Position numbers and translations under genes: made by a program. This document shows positions 23,641-37,700 of a stretch of DNA of 64,000 nt, piece after piece. The stretch's first letter is position 1. Each line of letters opens with the position of its first letter. The notes beneath the pieces are model-generated. The model ran no database searches, was not told the origin of the DNA, and saw nothing but the letters and a program-made list of their open reading frames with translations. Source of the DNA: Trichoplax adhaerens (Eukaryota > Placozoa > Uniplacotomia > Trichoplacea > Trichoplacidae); the NCBI RefSeq assembly GCF_000150275.1, contig NW_002060947.1, positions 3,896,335 through 3,960,334 of the forward strand, written 5' to 3'.

Positions 23641-24380
23641 ATATTAATACACTAGTCTGCTCTATATAGTACTGTGTAGCACTTTATATTGACAGACTTG
23701 AGATAATAATATTCTCTTCTGTGAAACAGCTCTCTCTCTCTCCTCTCAGTCTATAAATAGAAAGACATATTACTACACTAGTCTGCTCTATATAGTACTA
23801 TGTAGCAGTATATCTCTCTCTCTTTACCTTCTACCTGACGGACTTGGGATAATAACCTTCTCTTCTGTGAAACAGCTCTCTCTCTCTCTCTCCTCTCAGT
23901 CTATAAGTAGGACATATTAATACACTAGTCTGCTCTATATAGTACTGTGTAGCACTTTATATTGACGGACTTGAGATAATAATATTCTCTTCTGTGAAAC
24001 AGCTCTCTCTCTCTCTCTCCTCTCAGTCTATAAATAGAAAGACATATTACTACACTAGTCTGCTCTATATAGTACTGTGTAGCACTTTATATTGCATTAC
24101 GATTCCATTGATCCTCGTAAAATGTATTATTATATATACTGTATGTGTGTTGGCGTATTGGGTTGAGAATCTTTTCTCTATGTAGCAGTATACCTCTCTC
24201 TCTTTACCTTCTACCTGACAGACTTGAGATAATAATATTCTCTTCTGTGAAACAGCTCTCTCTCTCTCTCCTCTCAGTCTATAAATAGAAAGACATATTA
24301 CTACACTAGTCTGCTCTATACTGTACTGTGTAGCACTTTGTATTGCATTACGATTCCATGGATCATCATAAAATGTGTAC
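23560..24380. repeat. CT-rich tandem array with alternating ~130-bp units
   Basis: The block tctcttctgtgaaaCAGctctctct occurs about five times (near 23585, 23716, 23860, 23988, 24240). It is followed each time by ctctcagtctata and by actagtctgctctata-tagta. Alternate units differ (gacggacttgggataataacc versus gacttgagataataatatt), giving a higher-order period of about 270 bp. A longer unit carrying gttgggttgagaatc recurs at about 24158. Confidence 0.85.
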
Positions 24381-25779
24381 GGTATTTATCTAATGCATTT
24401 TACTTAGCATCCTCCATTCAGAAAGCAGAAAGCCGGCCGGCCGATATCGTGCACTTTACTAGAGAATATTTTGTAGAAGACTTGGATCTACTATAGCGTC
24501 TCGTTGTAGCCTTATTATGTACGTGTAGGCCCGTAGAAGACAGCGTGGAGCACTACTGTATCCAGTAGAAGCGGCATGCAGAGGAAAAGGCTGTAAGAAA
24601 GCAAGTTTGTCTTTATTGCAGTGACTGATGGATGCCACACTGCAACAAAATGCATGTCACACCTACACCACTGAATGAGTCCAGACAATGACATTACTTT
24701 TGATTCATTTCCCTACTCTAACTATTACTTTGGACGATAAAAGAATGTCGTACACTTGCGTCATCGTCACCATCATTGACGACGCCATTTCTGCGGCAGT
24801 GTGTCAACTATTTTGAAATCGTCGCTTTTGTTATCTTGTTTTGTTAACATCAAGACAAAAGAGTTGATCAGCCGATACAAGATTAAAATACCAATCTACC
24901 AATCAAACAATACCGTTATAAATTTCACGACTATTTATACCATTTTCCCATTTTGACCGGACTTATCCACTCCATTGCAAGCATATGGCCGATCGATTTG
25001 GATGCCTTGAAGATCATTAATTAATTCGCAGTGAGTGCTGTCATACTTATTCGTTGCCCTTGTTGCCAATCATAGTCGTCTACTTGTATTCATTTTATTA
25101 GCCATATTGCGTAGGGTAAAGAAACCAGTGACATGTGCAGTGAGAGTGTCGAGAAGGGTCTATCTTATCTTTACCGATTACTCCATCCATCGCGATGAAA
25201 TTGGCGTTATCGCCAATCGTAGGCGATACCGTGCCATATCCTATTTCAATATCATAGTAATAAGTTGATCGACCTACAAGAATAGCCAAATGTTTATCAT
25301 TTCTTTCTATTCCACATACGTTGATTGAAGATACAGCAATCAAGCCATACAATAATTTATCCTGTCCAATAGTTGTCTAGCCGTAAGATTGATGTTGTCT
25401 TAGATTGGATATATAACCTGCACTCTAGAATACAATATTGAATTGACGCAATCTTGTAAGATTATATCTCTTTTTTCCCCCCCCCCCCTACTTTGGCCAT
25501 TTTTTAAATCTTTTTTCCCCCCTTATTTTTAACCCTTATTTTCATCACCCTATCATTGATTCAATTGTTCGTTATTGAAGATACTCTATACTCCACTATT
25601 CATAGTTGAAATTAGGAATTTGTCTCCGATTTTGGCATCAAAATAGAGATATAGCTCAATCTGTAGTCTTTGCCAATGCAGTATACTGTAAACTATCATC
25701 AACAGTCTTGTATCAGCAATCGATTGAATATCTTGAGATTGACACAATGGGTATCTTTTATTTAAGTCCATCCAAGAAT
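24381..25779. other. Upstream flank of ARFGEF3
   Basis: No gene recognised. It includes a local GC-richer patch (GGCCGGCCGGCC near 24432) and, at about 25470-25540, long pyrimidine runs with two C-homopolymers of 6 to 11 bases. This is probably promoter and 5' UTR territory of ARFGEF3, whose start codon is at 25780. Open frames at 25035-25268 and on the opposite strand have no support. Confidence 0.4.
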
Positions 25780-28700
25780 ATGGAGTCGGTTCTTCATCAA
25801 TTATCCAAGGATGCGTCGCCAACCAAGCAGAAATCGCTTCGTGATGCTTGTGCAACAGCTACAGGTATAGTTATTTATCCAAGAATATCAGTCTATTCAC
25901 AAATAGACTGATGGCTAGATTGCCGGTAAAATTTCAATTCCTTTCATCATCGAATACAATACTTGTACTACATCGATGTTATTCATTTGCCTAACATAGT
26001 TATACAGTTAGTTGAAAGTAAGTCATGTCCATTTCGTTGTCTTTAGCGATAGTCACAAGATATAACAGTCGTTATTGAAATTGTTATCAACAACAGCATG
26101 GTTAAAATACACACCCGACAATTAAAATCTCCTTCAGAAGTGAATCATTCGTTATAGTCATAAAAATGCCCTACTTTATTTGAATTCTAAGCGTTGTACT
26201 TGACTCATTCCATTGAGTATTATACTATGGAGATAATCGATATCATCTTTTCACTATTATATCCTAGAAATCTTGTTGGGTAAAAGTTCCGTCAAGCCTT
26301 ATATACTAAGGTAAGCTGAAACCATCCGAACGTAAATATGGGAAAGCAATACCACGTTGTTAACCTTTACTAGAATGGTATTGTTGAGTTTTGTATGCCA
26401 TGGCTACATTATTCTACCGTTATACTTGTCGGATAAAATCATAATAACCCACTATCTTACATCGTGGAATCAACTAGTACCAACGATGATAATGTTAAAT
26501 GTACAATTTACAACCATGAATTTAGTCAATGGAATAGAATATGATCAACTTTAATTGCTGAAAGACAAAAAAAAAGAAAGAACTACTGTACATGGAGGTA
26601 GTGTACAACCACTTTTTAATGTTGTCTTTCCAATCTTATCGTAGAGAAAAATGCCTATTACCCATCAAGTTAGCATTTGAAAGCCGGAGTAATAAATTGG
26701 CTGGCCATGGCATTCGAGGACTCCAAGTAAGTTCAAAATAAAAAGTTCTTTAAATTTTTTTTTTACTTTTTGTATTATTGTGACATCAAAATATGACAGC
26801 TTTTCTAACCGCAACAGCATCATTTTATGACCAACTAAAATTTCACAGTGACTTCAACAAGAAACTAAAATATCTTCACTTTATGTAATGGACGTAGTAT
26901 TTATTCCCTTCCGTTTTATTCATTGCTTTATTACTCTTCATTTCCATCCTGACATTTTATTCGTCTATCTCATTCTGCGAACAACTGTTCAGTTAAAAAT
27001 TGTTGATCCTTTCAGAATTACTCCATAATCTTGTAATAGAAATGTTACAGGCAATGATATACATACAAATGAATTTGAAAGAGGTAGAAAAATGAATCCA
27101 TCGTAGACGCTATTCCTGCGGTAATTGACAAACTACTATTTTATCGCGTCAAGAATAAAGTAACAATACTATCACGCGAGATACTAACTCGACGAATGAA
27201 AGACATTTATGTACATCGCCATTTAATCAACGCTCATGTGTGCCATCGTTTATTCTAAACAATATCTTCACCTACGTTGTCATAATAGCAGCTAGTATAC
27301 GCATAGCTTATTAGCTTATAAATTTATACGCTCACTCCACGTTAAAATATTGGATAATCGATCATGTCAAGAGTTTTAGTATCCACGCTCAAAAGATGCC
27401 AATACCTTCGGAGCAGACGTACTAACATAGGGCATCAAGGAAGAAAATTGTAGTCAACCATTCAATCTATTCCTATAAGATATTCAGTCTTGATGTTATA
27501 CCGTTCAATCCTGCGTAGAATCAACTTTTAACGATAGAAAATAAATGATAAAAGTCATCTTGCGTAGAAGTGCAGTCGATATCAGTTCAACTTGCCATGT
27601 TAACTTATTAATCTATTCCTTAGTCAATCTGCAATTCCTTATCTACCCAATAAAGCTTGAAAGCAGATTTTCCCCCTTTTCTCTCCAAGCCTACTAGGAC
27701 ACAAAGCATAACTCAGTTAAAGTGCAAATAAATAATATAATAATCAACGCTATACAATGTCATACAATACTATCGTTACTTAACAAGCTATCATTGAGAT
27801 CGAGCAAAATTGAAAGAAAAACTGTAATCAGCTTGTTAAATTCAGGTAAAATACTATAGTTAACCTTCAGATAAATTTGAATAGTCTATATTGATCAAAT
27901 TAGACGTGATAACATCATCCAATTGATCAACCATTGATTGATGATAGTAAAATGAAATCAAATACGGGGAGAAAACTTGTTAAAGTCCCTTGATGAATTT
28001 TATTCTACCATTGGATCCATACTAACTTCACGTACCTTCTGCTTTCATTGCTTTTATTATTTTGTCTTTTTTGTTTTCATTCCATCAATAATATATCCCT
28101 CTATTTATAGTTATGTTTAGAATTTATTTTAACAGACAGTATAGGCTATCCTGTAAAACATCAGTGGTATTCCTTTACGCTATACTTTTATAACAAATAT
28201 CAATAAATTCTGCTAGGTAGTATACGTAAACAATGCCTTCAACTAATTGTTTAATAACACTATAATTTTACAATACTTTCTTCTATACTCAGCCGATAAC
28301 GACCAATTAAACCAATTTTTCCCCTCTTCTATATGTCATGAAATATAAAATGGAGAGATCAAGTGTACTCGTTTATCCAGTAATTAGCTTCATATCATAA
28401 TTAACCAAGATAAAATGAACATCATCGATCGACGATGTTGTTATATAAAAGTAAAATACTTGTAAACCGTTATGGTAGACAGACATTGGCTTAACAAATC
28501 ATTCAACAATTCGAAAAATTGTTGAGGGGGCTACAGAAAAAGATTCCTATAGCTTTTAATAAAAACCCTTAGGTAACAAATTATACTTTATTGCTCAATA
28601 ATTGATACTATTATTTTATAAAAAGACGATATACTATAGAAATAAACGCTTAAAATTCAACTATCCTTTTGAAATGATGAAAAATATTGCATAATCTTTT

Positions 28701-31700
28701 ACGATGCACATAAAAATGATATCACTATACTGTTTTTAAATTGTAGCATTTCAAATTTTTCCTCTTAAGCTAATGATATTATCTATTGTCATGTGCATTT
28801 ATACTGACAAGTTACGGCCATGATGATATTCATTTACTAACAACGAGTACGTTGGAAGCCTTAAATAACTACTATCTAAAAATCTAGTTCAAAAATGACA
28901 TTTTCCATCATTGCCTGATAGTGAAAATTGAATACTTAAGTTAATCAGATGTAGAAAATCTAAAAGATGCTCGCACTCGCTCTGGATATAGGAATAAAAA
29001 TAATAATCCTGTAGTAACATTGGACTGAATCGTACTGATTCACTACTACAAGGTCAAAAACAAAATATGTAAATTATTTTTAATATGCAAAGCTTTATTC
29101 CAGCACAATAGATCGATTAGTGAGAGCGCAGCTCTTGATGTTGTACATCCACATCTATTCTAACCGTATAATGAATTCAGAAAATAAACTTTGTTTTTCC
29201 TTTAATTTAACTAATGAAGATCATCTTTCATCAATCTCAGTTGTCTAACTCTTAAATAGTGATGAGGATCTATAATTTTGTTCGTAGGAAGCATTTCTAT
29301 ATTACAATCATCGCGATTTCAGCCATTGATTACTATACTAAATGTTTGCTTAAATTTTCGATCCTTCTCTTTCTAAATTCTTTAATTTATGTTCATATCC
29401 TTAAAGTATCTTAAAACTTCGTTGTTGTTACTTAACAACCTAATTCTCTTTTACTGTCTGAATTTGTAATCCTCTTTACCACTTGATATACAGGTATAGT
29501 GGTTATGTTCATTCTTTAGCTAATCACTAAGTTCTAAAGTCTATTGTAAAACTATACGTATTGCGTATACTGTAGATAAAAATTTAATGGAACGTTTTTT
29601 TTATTGGAGAGAGACAGTAGCCTAATAAACTTTTAAAATTAATAAAAAATGCCTTTAAGGTAATTTCTACCTTCGTAAAATGTAGACAGTTCAAAACTAC
29701 TGGCTACTGTCATGATGATATATGCGTATATCATACGCGTATGTGGGTGTCGTTAAAAATGATTCTTGCCTACAGCATCAGTTAAGAAGCTATAATAATA
29801 ACTTCAGTAGTACATTTTCTTCTCGATCCAATCAAAATGATACGCAGTAATAATAGGATACTTTCACTGTGTTGTAATGAATAGTCGTATATGACGAACT
29901 GAAAAAAATTCAGTTACCAATATTTCTTTTGTCCTTTTACGTATATTGTATACCCATATGCCAGTATAATTAATTGTAGTATCGTCATTAACAGTCAATT
30001 TTTATTCTCCTTTCTTAATAATAATTGTAATACAGAATATGAATGAAAGATTATCGTTTGCAACTATAATTTTATGATAAACGGTGATGCTAAATTCAGC
30101 TAGTAACAAGGCTTTTAATCATTTTGTAAAACTATTATTCATCGTGAGCTATATTTTTAATTAACACACAACTGTAATTATATTAAAGAAATTTTCCTTG
30201 GTACTCGTAATTTATTAATTAATACAACGAATACATATCAGTGTTATGATGACCTAGAAAGAGCAATAATTAATTTCTCTTAAGTAATTAGGCAACTATT
30301 TAGTATCTGCTTGTTCCTTCCGGTTGTCTTATCATTAATCCTGTGATTACTAATAAGTACAGTATCATACACTGTCAAAGCTATTTTTTTCCTATTCTTT
30401 TTCGTAAAACTAGACAGTAAAACAAATTTATATAACAATTATTGAATAATTTTATTCATCTACAATTATTATACATAGCCACTAGCATAGGAGCGCATTT
30501 AAAAAACATCTATTATCGCAATCTACTTAAAAGTCATCCAATCTACAGTATTGCGCTTGAAATGCTGCAAACTAAAATTAGCCTTAAAATCCAGAATGGA
30601 TTTATTCTATGTTCTCGCCGATGCTCTATTTTCTAATAGCACTGATATTACTCGTGAAATCCTTGCAGTAGTTGTAGTTGGTTGAAATTAAATGATAACT
30701 CTCGATGATATTTGATGCTAGCATATGCGCATAATCAATCGTAGAAATTGTATTGAGATAGATTATAAATGTGTTTATCAACTGATTTACCGGCAATGCC
30801 TATTGGTATTTCATTTTTAGAAAATTCTTTTAGACGATCGCTTCGCCAGTAGTGAAAATGACCCGTTTGACTGTCAACTTACTGTCCAACTGATTAATAC
30901 ATTTACAAATATTACCAACTTTTCCGATGAAATTCAAATCGAAATTATGAAGGTAAGGAAATGTCTTCCCGACTACCAATACTACATCATTTCTTTCTAT
31001 CTATGCAGTGTATACTAGTAAGAGAGTGAAATATATCATTATCCGAGTAGATTCTGCGCGTATACTTCCAATGCTTGTCTAATCTAGCGTATTAAAACAT
31101 TTATTGATTTACATTACTTTTTATAATAATTCTACAATACATATCGTATGTATAGTAATTACATTTATTTTCTAAAAAACTACTCAATTTTTGATACAGC
31201 CTTATACAAATTACCATTTACGTCATCGTCGTCAACAAATTTATACAATATTTTACGAACAAATTGACATCTTTATGCTTTCTAATTGCCATTAACCAAT
31301 CGTATACTAATCTAGATCCTATAAAATTGTTGATGAGCATAGCATTTAGATTGCTATACAATAATTCTATAATCTACAGTATGTCTATATGGGAGTTGTA
31401 TTTATATTTAGAAATTATTTTTAAGATGCGATACTATTCCTATGTCATCATAAGATTTGATAATACAAATATTTCACTATCTAAGCAGCATATTTATACT
31501 TCTGATATATCTAATATAGTATACAATAACTCTGATTCCCCAAAATATTTGATTAAAAGTAAAATATTAATTGCATATTACAATAAGTCTACTTGTAACA
31601 ATGAAAATCATCTTTATGTTCAAACAAATCATTCTAAATGCAGCTAATATACTGTAATCGTATACTATATCTTATGTCGTAAGATTTCAAAACATATATA

Positions 31701-34700
31701 GCCATGAAAATTTTGAGAGATATTCTTCGCTATCGCAACTTTCAAGTGTTTATATAGTATTTATTGTCTATCATATCTTATTATAATAACATTGCTAATT
31801 TAATGAGTAATTGAGTAGCAATGAAATGATAGATAAATAAATAGGCCTAGTATCGCAGAGGGAACTGAAAAGTACTGCAGTTACATAAGAAACATGGCAG
31901 CTGTCTTGAATATTTCCCTTACATGCAAATATATTTTGTATTTAAAGCTAATACTTAAATATGGCAATGTACTTTACTGCAATATTTCTAATGTTAATGC
32001 TTTCAAACTAAAGTACTCCACTGTCAAAATAGGCAATTCATCTGTGCAACAGCACTTTAAAAAAGTGATTCATTTACAGTTTAGTAATATAAATAAATAG
32101 CATTCGGTTTGGATAAAAAAATCTGCATATGTAAATATTATGACAGATATCTATCTTCAAGCAGAAACAGATAAAGCAAATATGTTTTCATTTTTTTCCT
32201 TATAGATTTATGTGGTAGTATTCTCTTTTCGAGTTAGACTCAATAGAAAGTTTTCATTATTTAATAGTTTATCACGATTTTGATTAAATACTGCATCATT
32301 ATGGCGAATACACCCGGCTTGTTAGAAAGAAAAGCTCACAGGGCTAGCATTAAATCGCACTTTATTCATAGAAGATTATCATAATAGTCATTCGATAATT
32401 TTACGCGGATTAATTGTAGTGAGATAATAGCACCAACCATATTTAGGCTATTTAGGGTTAGGAATAATAAAATTGCGATAGTGCTATCATATTCAAATAA
32501 AATAATAAAAAGAATTTTTGTAGCTTAGTAATAGAATTAAAGTAAGTAGATTGTAGCCATCATACGTGTATAGTATAGATCAATATTACTTTATAGAAGT
32601 GCCGATGATAGACGTAAAACTGACAGTTAATTGTAACCTTAACATTCTGTCATATTAAAAACATTGGAAAGGAATGATAGACGAATTATAGCTATGAAAT
32701 TCTGTTTAAGTGGTTCATTTGTAATCAAACACAGATTTTACTGGCTGCGACTTGTTCTCTGAATTGTCAACTGCATGGAGAAGAATTGAAGAAAGCAGCT
32801 CAGGTAACTTAAGTATCATCAATCTTAGTACAGTATATGATCTACTATCTAATATCAATATAGTCCTTGATCGGATAAAAACTAGTGAATTATGTTTTAC
32901 TTTAGCCATAGCCACCTTAAAATGTAGGTTACAAAATAATTCTGATAATAAGTATTTTAATCTTAATATTAAAGTGAATGGACTACAACTAATTATACGC
33001 AATAAAATATGTGTAATAATTATTTCTAACNNNNNNNNNNNNNNNNNNNNNNNNNNNNNNNNNNNNNNNNNNNNNNNNNNNNNNNNNNNNNNNNNNNNNN
33101 NNNNNNNNNNNNNNNNNNNNNNNNNNNNNNNNNNNNNNNNNNNNNNNNNNNNNNNNNNNNNNNNNNNNNNNNNNNNNNNNNNNNNNNNNNNNNNNNNNNN
33201 NNNNNNNNNNNNNNNNNNNNNNNNNNNNNNNNNNNNNNNNNNNNNNTAATATGATTTGATCACTCATTTATCTTTTAAGCTTATTCGTTCTTAATTATAG
33301 GTTATCGATATAATACAGAAAAGAACTGATAACGATAGAGAATTAGAATCTACTGCTACTGTTGACTTAAGCAATATCAATGTTTCATCTGATGATGATA
33401 AAGCCACCGTTCAACAAGACGAAAATCCTGAACCAACACAAAATGGTAGTGCTGTTGCTAGTGCTGATAGCGTAACACCAATTGGGACAGAATCTACAAA
33501 ATTCGATGAGAACAAGCATGAAATTACCTCCGATAGTTGCGACGCTGAAAATAACAATAATTCAGTTCGTGATTTAGATGCAACTATTCTTTCGGAAAAT
33601 AAAGAAATTCAGGAACAGTCTCAATCATCCAACGAAATACAAGTCAATGATAGTGATGAAAATAGTTGTAAATCCCCATCTGCAGAATCTCTAAATACCG
33701 TAGAAGGAGAAAATGAAATTGTAAATACTACCGGCGATTCCGATCACGAAACGATAGTTGAAATTAAAATAGCAGATAAAGAATCGCAGGATGTTAACAC
33801 TACATCATCTGATACAGATGAAATTATTGTACAAGAAGAAATTTCTGTTCTAAAGGAGGAAGAAGACGAAACTAATCCCAGCAATAATGTTAACGAACCT
33901 GACGATAACTCATGCCCTAGTGAATCTCAAAATGATAATGAAGGCGAAATTGGAGAGTCCAGCAATTTGGGCATTTCGGAAAATAGTGACGAAATTTCTC
34001 ACGCTATTAGTACTGATGACAGTGAAATATTGAAATATGAAAAAGAAAGTGATGATGTCGATCAGAAAAAAATACCAGATGATAACGTAGATACAGACTA
34101 TAATTCCGCCGATGCTATAACCGATAAATCTACGGAATCTACTGATGCAAAAGTGACTTCAAATGATAAATCGATCAGTTTTACTGCTGAAAGCGAGCAA
34201 ACTGATGTAAAACCCAATAATGAAGCAACAGCATCGACACCTGCAACTCCTTTACCTAAGAAAGGCAAGAAAACCGTATCATTTGACGATGAGGTGGCTG
34301 GTGCAGCAGCAGCAAATACAGATAAAGTACATAATGGGATTAATATTTCCATTTTAAAATCCACTGGAAGTAACCATACACGAGCAGCTCAAGAAGCAAA
34401 GTTCAGCTCTTTCGCTAGCAACCAACAAGCAAAAACCAACGATTATAATGATACTTTATCCGGTAAGACATTTTATGCTTGCGTAATATTAATGTTTTTT
34501 AGGTCACAAGATTATTTTCAAAGAAAGCAGCCGCTAAGTCAAATATTTTTATATTATAATGATATCATATACTAGACGCAGAGGACATGGTTGAAAAATT
34601 AACAGAAGACATCATCATGTTGCTCGAATTTTTTAGTTTAGGAATTGAAGCTATTCCAAGGCAAGCCACTTAAAATTCATTATATTTTATATTTAATATA

Positions 34701-37700
34701 CTCATATCTATAAACGAAAAATTCTAGATATTTTAAGTATTAATGGATAGATGCTTAAGATTAATGTTTATAATCAACAGGCAAATGGATCTTCAGACGT
34801 TATCCCTATATTTAGATTCCATTCATGTCATTTTAAGAACCTCACCAACAGTCTTAGAAAATTATAAAAGCTTTGTTAATGTCGTTTGGTATGCTAAAAG
34901 ATATCTACATAAACTTAATCTCATTTACGATTGCATTTCACGTTGTAGCCAATAGCAATTTAAATGTATTTACTTTTCGTTATATCATTTGGAAATTATG
35001 GTAGGCAACGATTATCGCCGGCATTAATATGCGTTTTAGGTCTAACACCTCAATCATTTGGTCTAAAATCCAGCCAACAGACAATGTATATCTACAATAA
35101 CAGAACCTGTTATAAAATTGTGGAGGAGCTATTAAAACATACCAGATCGATTCCCTCTCTTCGTCCAGTTTTAGAATCTATCTTTTATCATATGTTAGCT
35201 TTCCCTCCACCTAATCAGAGATTAGAGCAACTAAAAGCGTTAAAATCGGTGCCGTACTAACTTAAAAACCAATTACTACAACTAACCAATCATATGATTA
35301 ACGCTAATATAATTTTACATTATTACTTTTACTCTATTATAGCTATTTGCTTCACCAACTCGTCTACTTGATATCACGTTGCCTGTACTCCAACAATATC
35401 GAAATAACTCGATTACAGATATCAAAGAAGACAAGGCCATATTAGGGCTACTAAAACTGTAAGTTTTCACAGTGATTGTTTTTCCATTGCAATTATGAAT
35501 TAGTTGTAATTATGGCATTAATATCAAGAACTTTCCCATCATACAAATACTTCTACACTTACTTGCCTACGATTTGAATTGCCCTTTACATCATTAACGC
35601 TGTCAAAGTATTGATGTAATATCTAAGGAAATTCCGTTTTTTTAATTATAGTGTACTAAGGTTACCTTCAATATAGATTAGTTAAGAATTTTATATTTCA
35701 TCTGTAATATTGTATCGCAGTGCATACTTCATTTGTAATAACATTAATTAACGGTATGATACTTTAGGAAATAGACTATTTTATAGCGAGGTTGCTATTC
35801 TAAACTATCATTATACTCATATACATAGGTGTCTGCAGAGTGCTGTGGAAGCTAGCGAGAGTGGCGATTTGGCTAGTTTACAAACAAGCATTGAATGTGT
35901 TTGTGCACTTCTGGAATCGACAGAAGAATTAAGCAAAGGTTCATTGATGTCAGAAAGCCTTCTTCAGTATATGGAAAAAACTTTAAGCCATTTATCATCA
36001 AGCAAAGCTATACCTATCAAGTCTAATGAATCAGAGATAGCTCAAAAATTAAAAGCGTAAGAAAATAATTCTGATATTATCCGCCTATTATTGTAGATAT
36101 AGGTTATCATATTTTTAAATAAGTTTTATGTACCTATATCTAACTCAATCTAACAATTAATAGTGTGGCAGCAGAATCACAACATACCCCTCAAGATAAA
36201 GAAAAGGAGGAAAATTTAGCGGCGGAGAAATCGAAGGTTGCAAAATTAGATATGGAACCCCATAGCATCACAGATATAGCAAAAGAAAACAACGAAGTTA
36301 AATCTGAAGCTAGTGAACAGCAATTCAATGTTGAAACAAATGAAGAAAAAATCTCGGAAAGCGATCAGGAAGATATTACTGATAAAAATATTGATGAACA
36401 AAACATTGAAATTGACGAATCTTTACAAGAAGAGGATGTCATAGCTACCAGCGATAATGCCAACTTAGCTGATCACCCATCGGAAGATAATAATCCAAGT
36501 ACCAATAGTGAAATCCAACCTATTTCAGCGATCGGTGAAGAAGAACGAGATGCAATTGTAAAACAATTGTCCGGCAAATATTTAGAATCAGAAAGCAACT
36601 CGCCATTAACACAAATTATGTCACCGAGTATGGAAATAAATGAAAAAGAAAGCGTACAAAAATTTCTTAGTTGTTTAATGGAGATCTTACCTCATATTTT
36701 GCGCTTAGATAGTTTAACAGATGTAGATACTATGTTGCAACAATTTTCATCAAGCATTTGTAGCATCTTAAGTAGTCCAAAGGGGAAGCAACAACAATCA
36801 TTCCCCAATCAAATTATTCGTGATGATGATGACGAAAATTCATCATTGTGCTCGGAGAAAAGATCTAGTAAACGCCAAGCTAATGACCTTACTCCTTCTT
36901 ATGCGGATAATATTTATCTTGCCACATATTCTGTTTTGTCCTTATGTTGGAAATTGGATATGAGTGGCTATTACAGAAGCCTGAAATTAAATCAAGAACG
37001 TACCCCCATAGTATCTGAGGTACGCCAACTAATAGAATTTAATATTCCTTTCACGTAGACAACTATGACATTAAAAATCCTGCATAAGAAATTCGATCTT
37101 TGTATAGCTCTTTTATCGATGAATAAGCTTTGTGTTAGCAAATGTCGATGTGGTTGTGTACAAAAAATATATTTATAATCAATACATTGTTTATTTCTAT
37201 GTTTAAGGCTGAATTTATAAAAAGTACAGAAGAGAATAATAACGCTATCCCGCAGCTTCCTACTTCATGGCTATCGGAGCTTTACCATCGAATACTATCA
37301 TTTAACATATTAGAAACTGCAGGCTATGATAAGAGTTTCGGCAACCCTCATCTTATTAGGCTAATTAAGGAGGATAGTGTTGAAAGGCGCTTAAAACAAT
37401 TGAAAACTCTTGAAGATGATCGTTTGATACTTTTTGAATTAGGTAATACTCGATCAGTTGACTTGATACCTGATTCCAAGTAATAGTTTTAGTTGTAATT
37501 TTTTTAATTTGCTACTCATTTTGTTTTGGCAGGAAGAAAATTAGCTCGCAGCATACTTACTACAGTTTGGGACCATATCATGCAAATTTTAATTGCTCCA
37601 TTAACTGTCCCAAAACCAATAACTGCGAAGACGATGGTTAGCATGGTCCTAAGCAATTATAAAGAACACCACCTAAAAGAGCGCCAACTATTAACGTTAA

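Noticed and set aside
31264-31647. 127-codon open frame in ARFGEF3 intron 4
   Set aside because: AT-rich composition, no domain, and no phase that fits the flanking exons. Likely chance.
32715-33267. Open frames of up to 182 codons crossing the Ns
   Set aside because: They are artefacts of undetermined bases being read as open codons.
37142-37207. ATG and upstream part of the open frame before ARFGEF3 exon 37208
   Set aside because: Phase and homology require the acceptor at 37207, so the upstream residues are intron.
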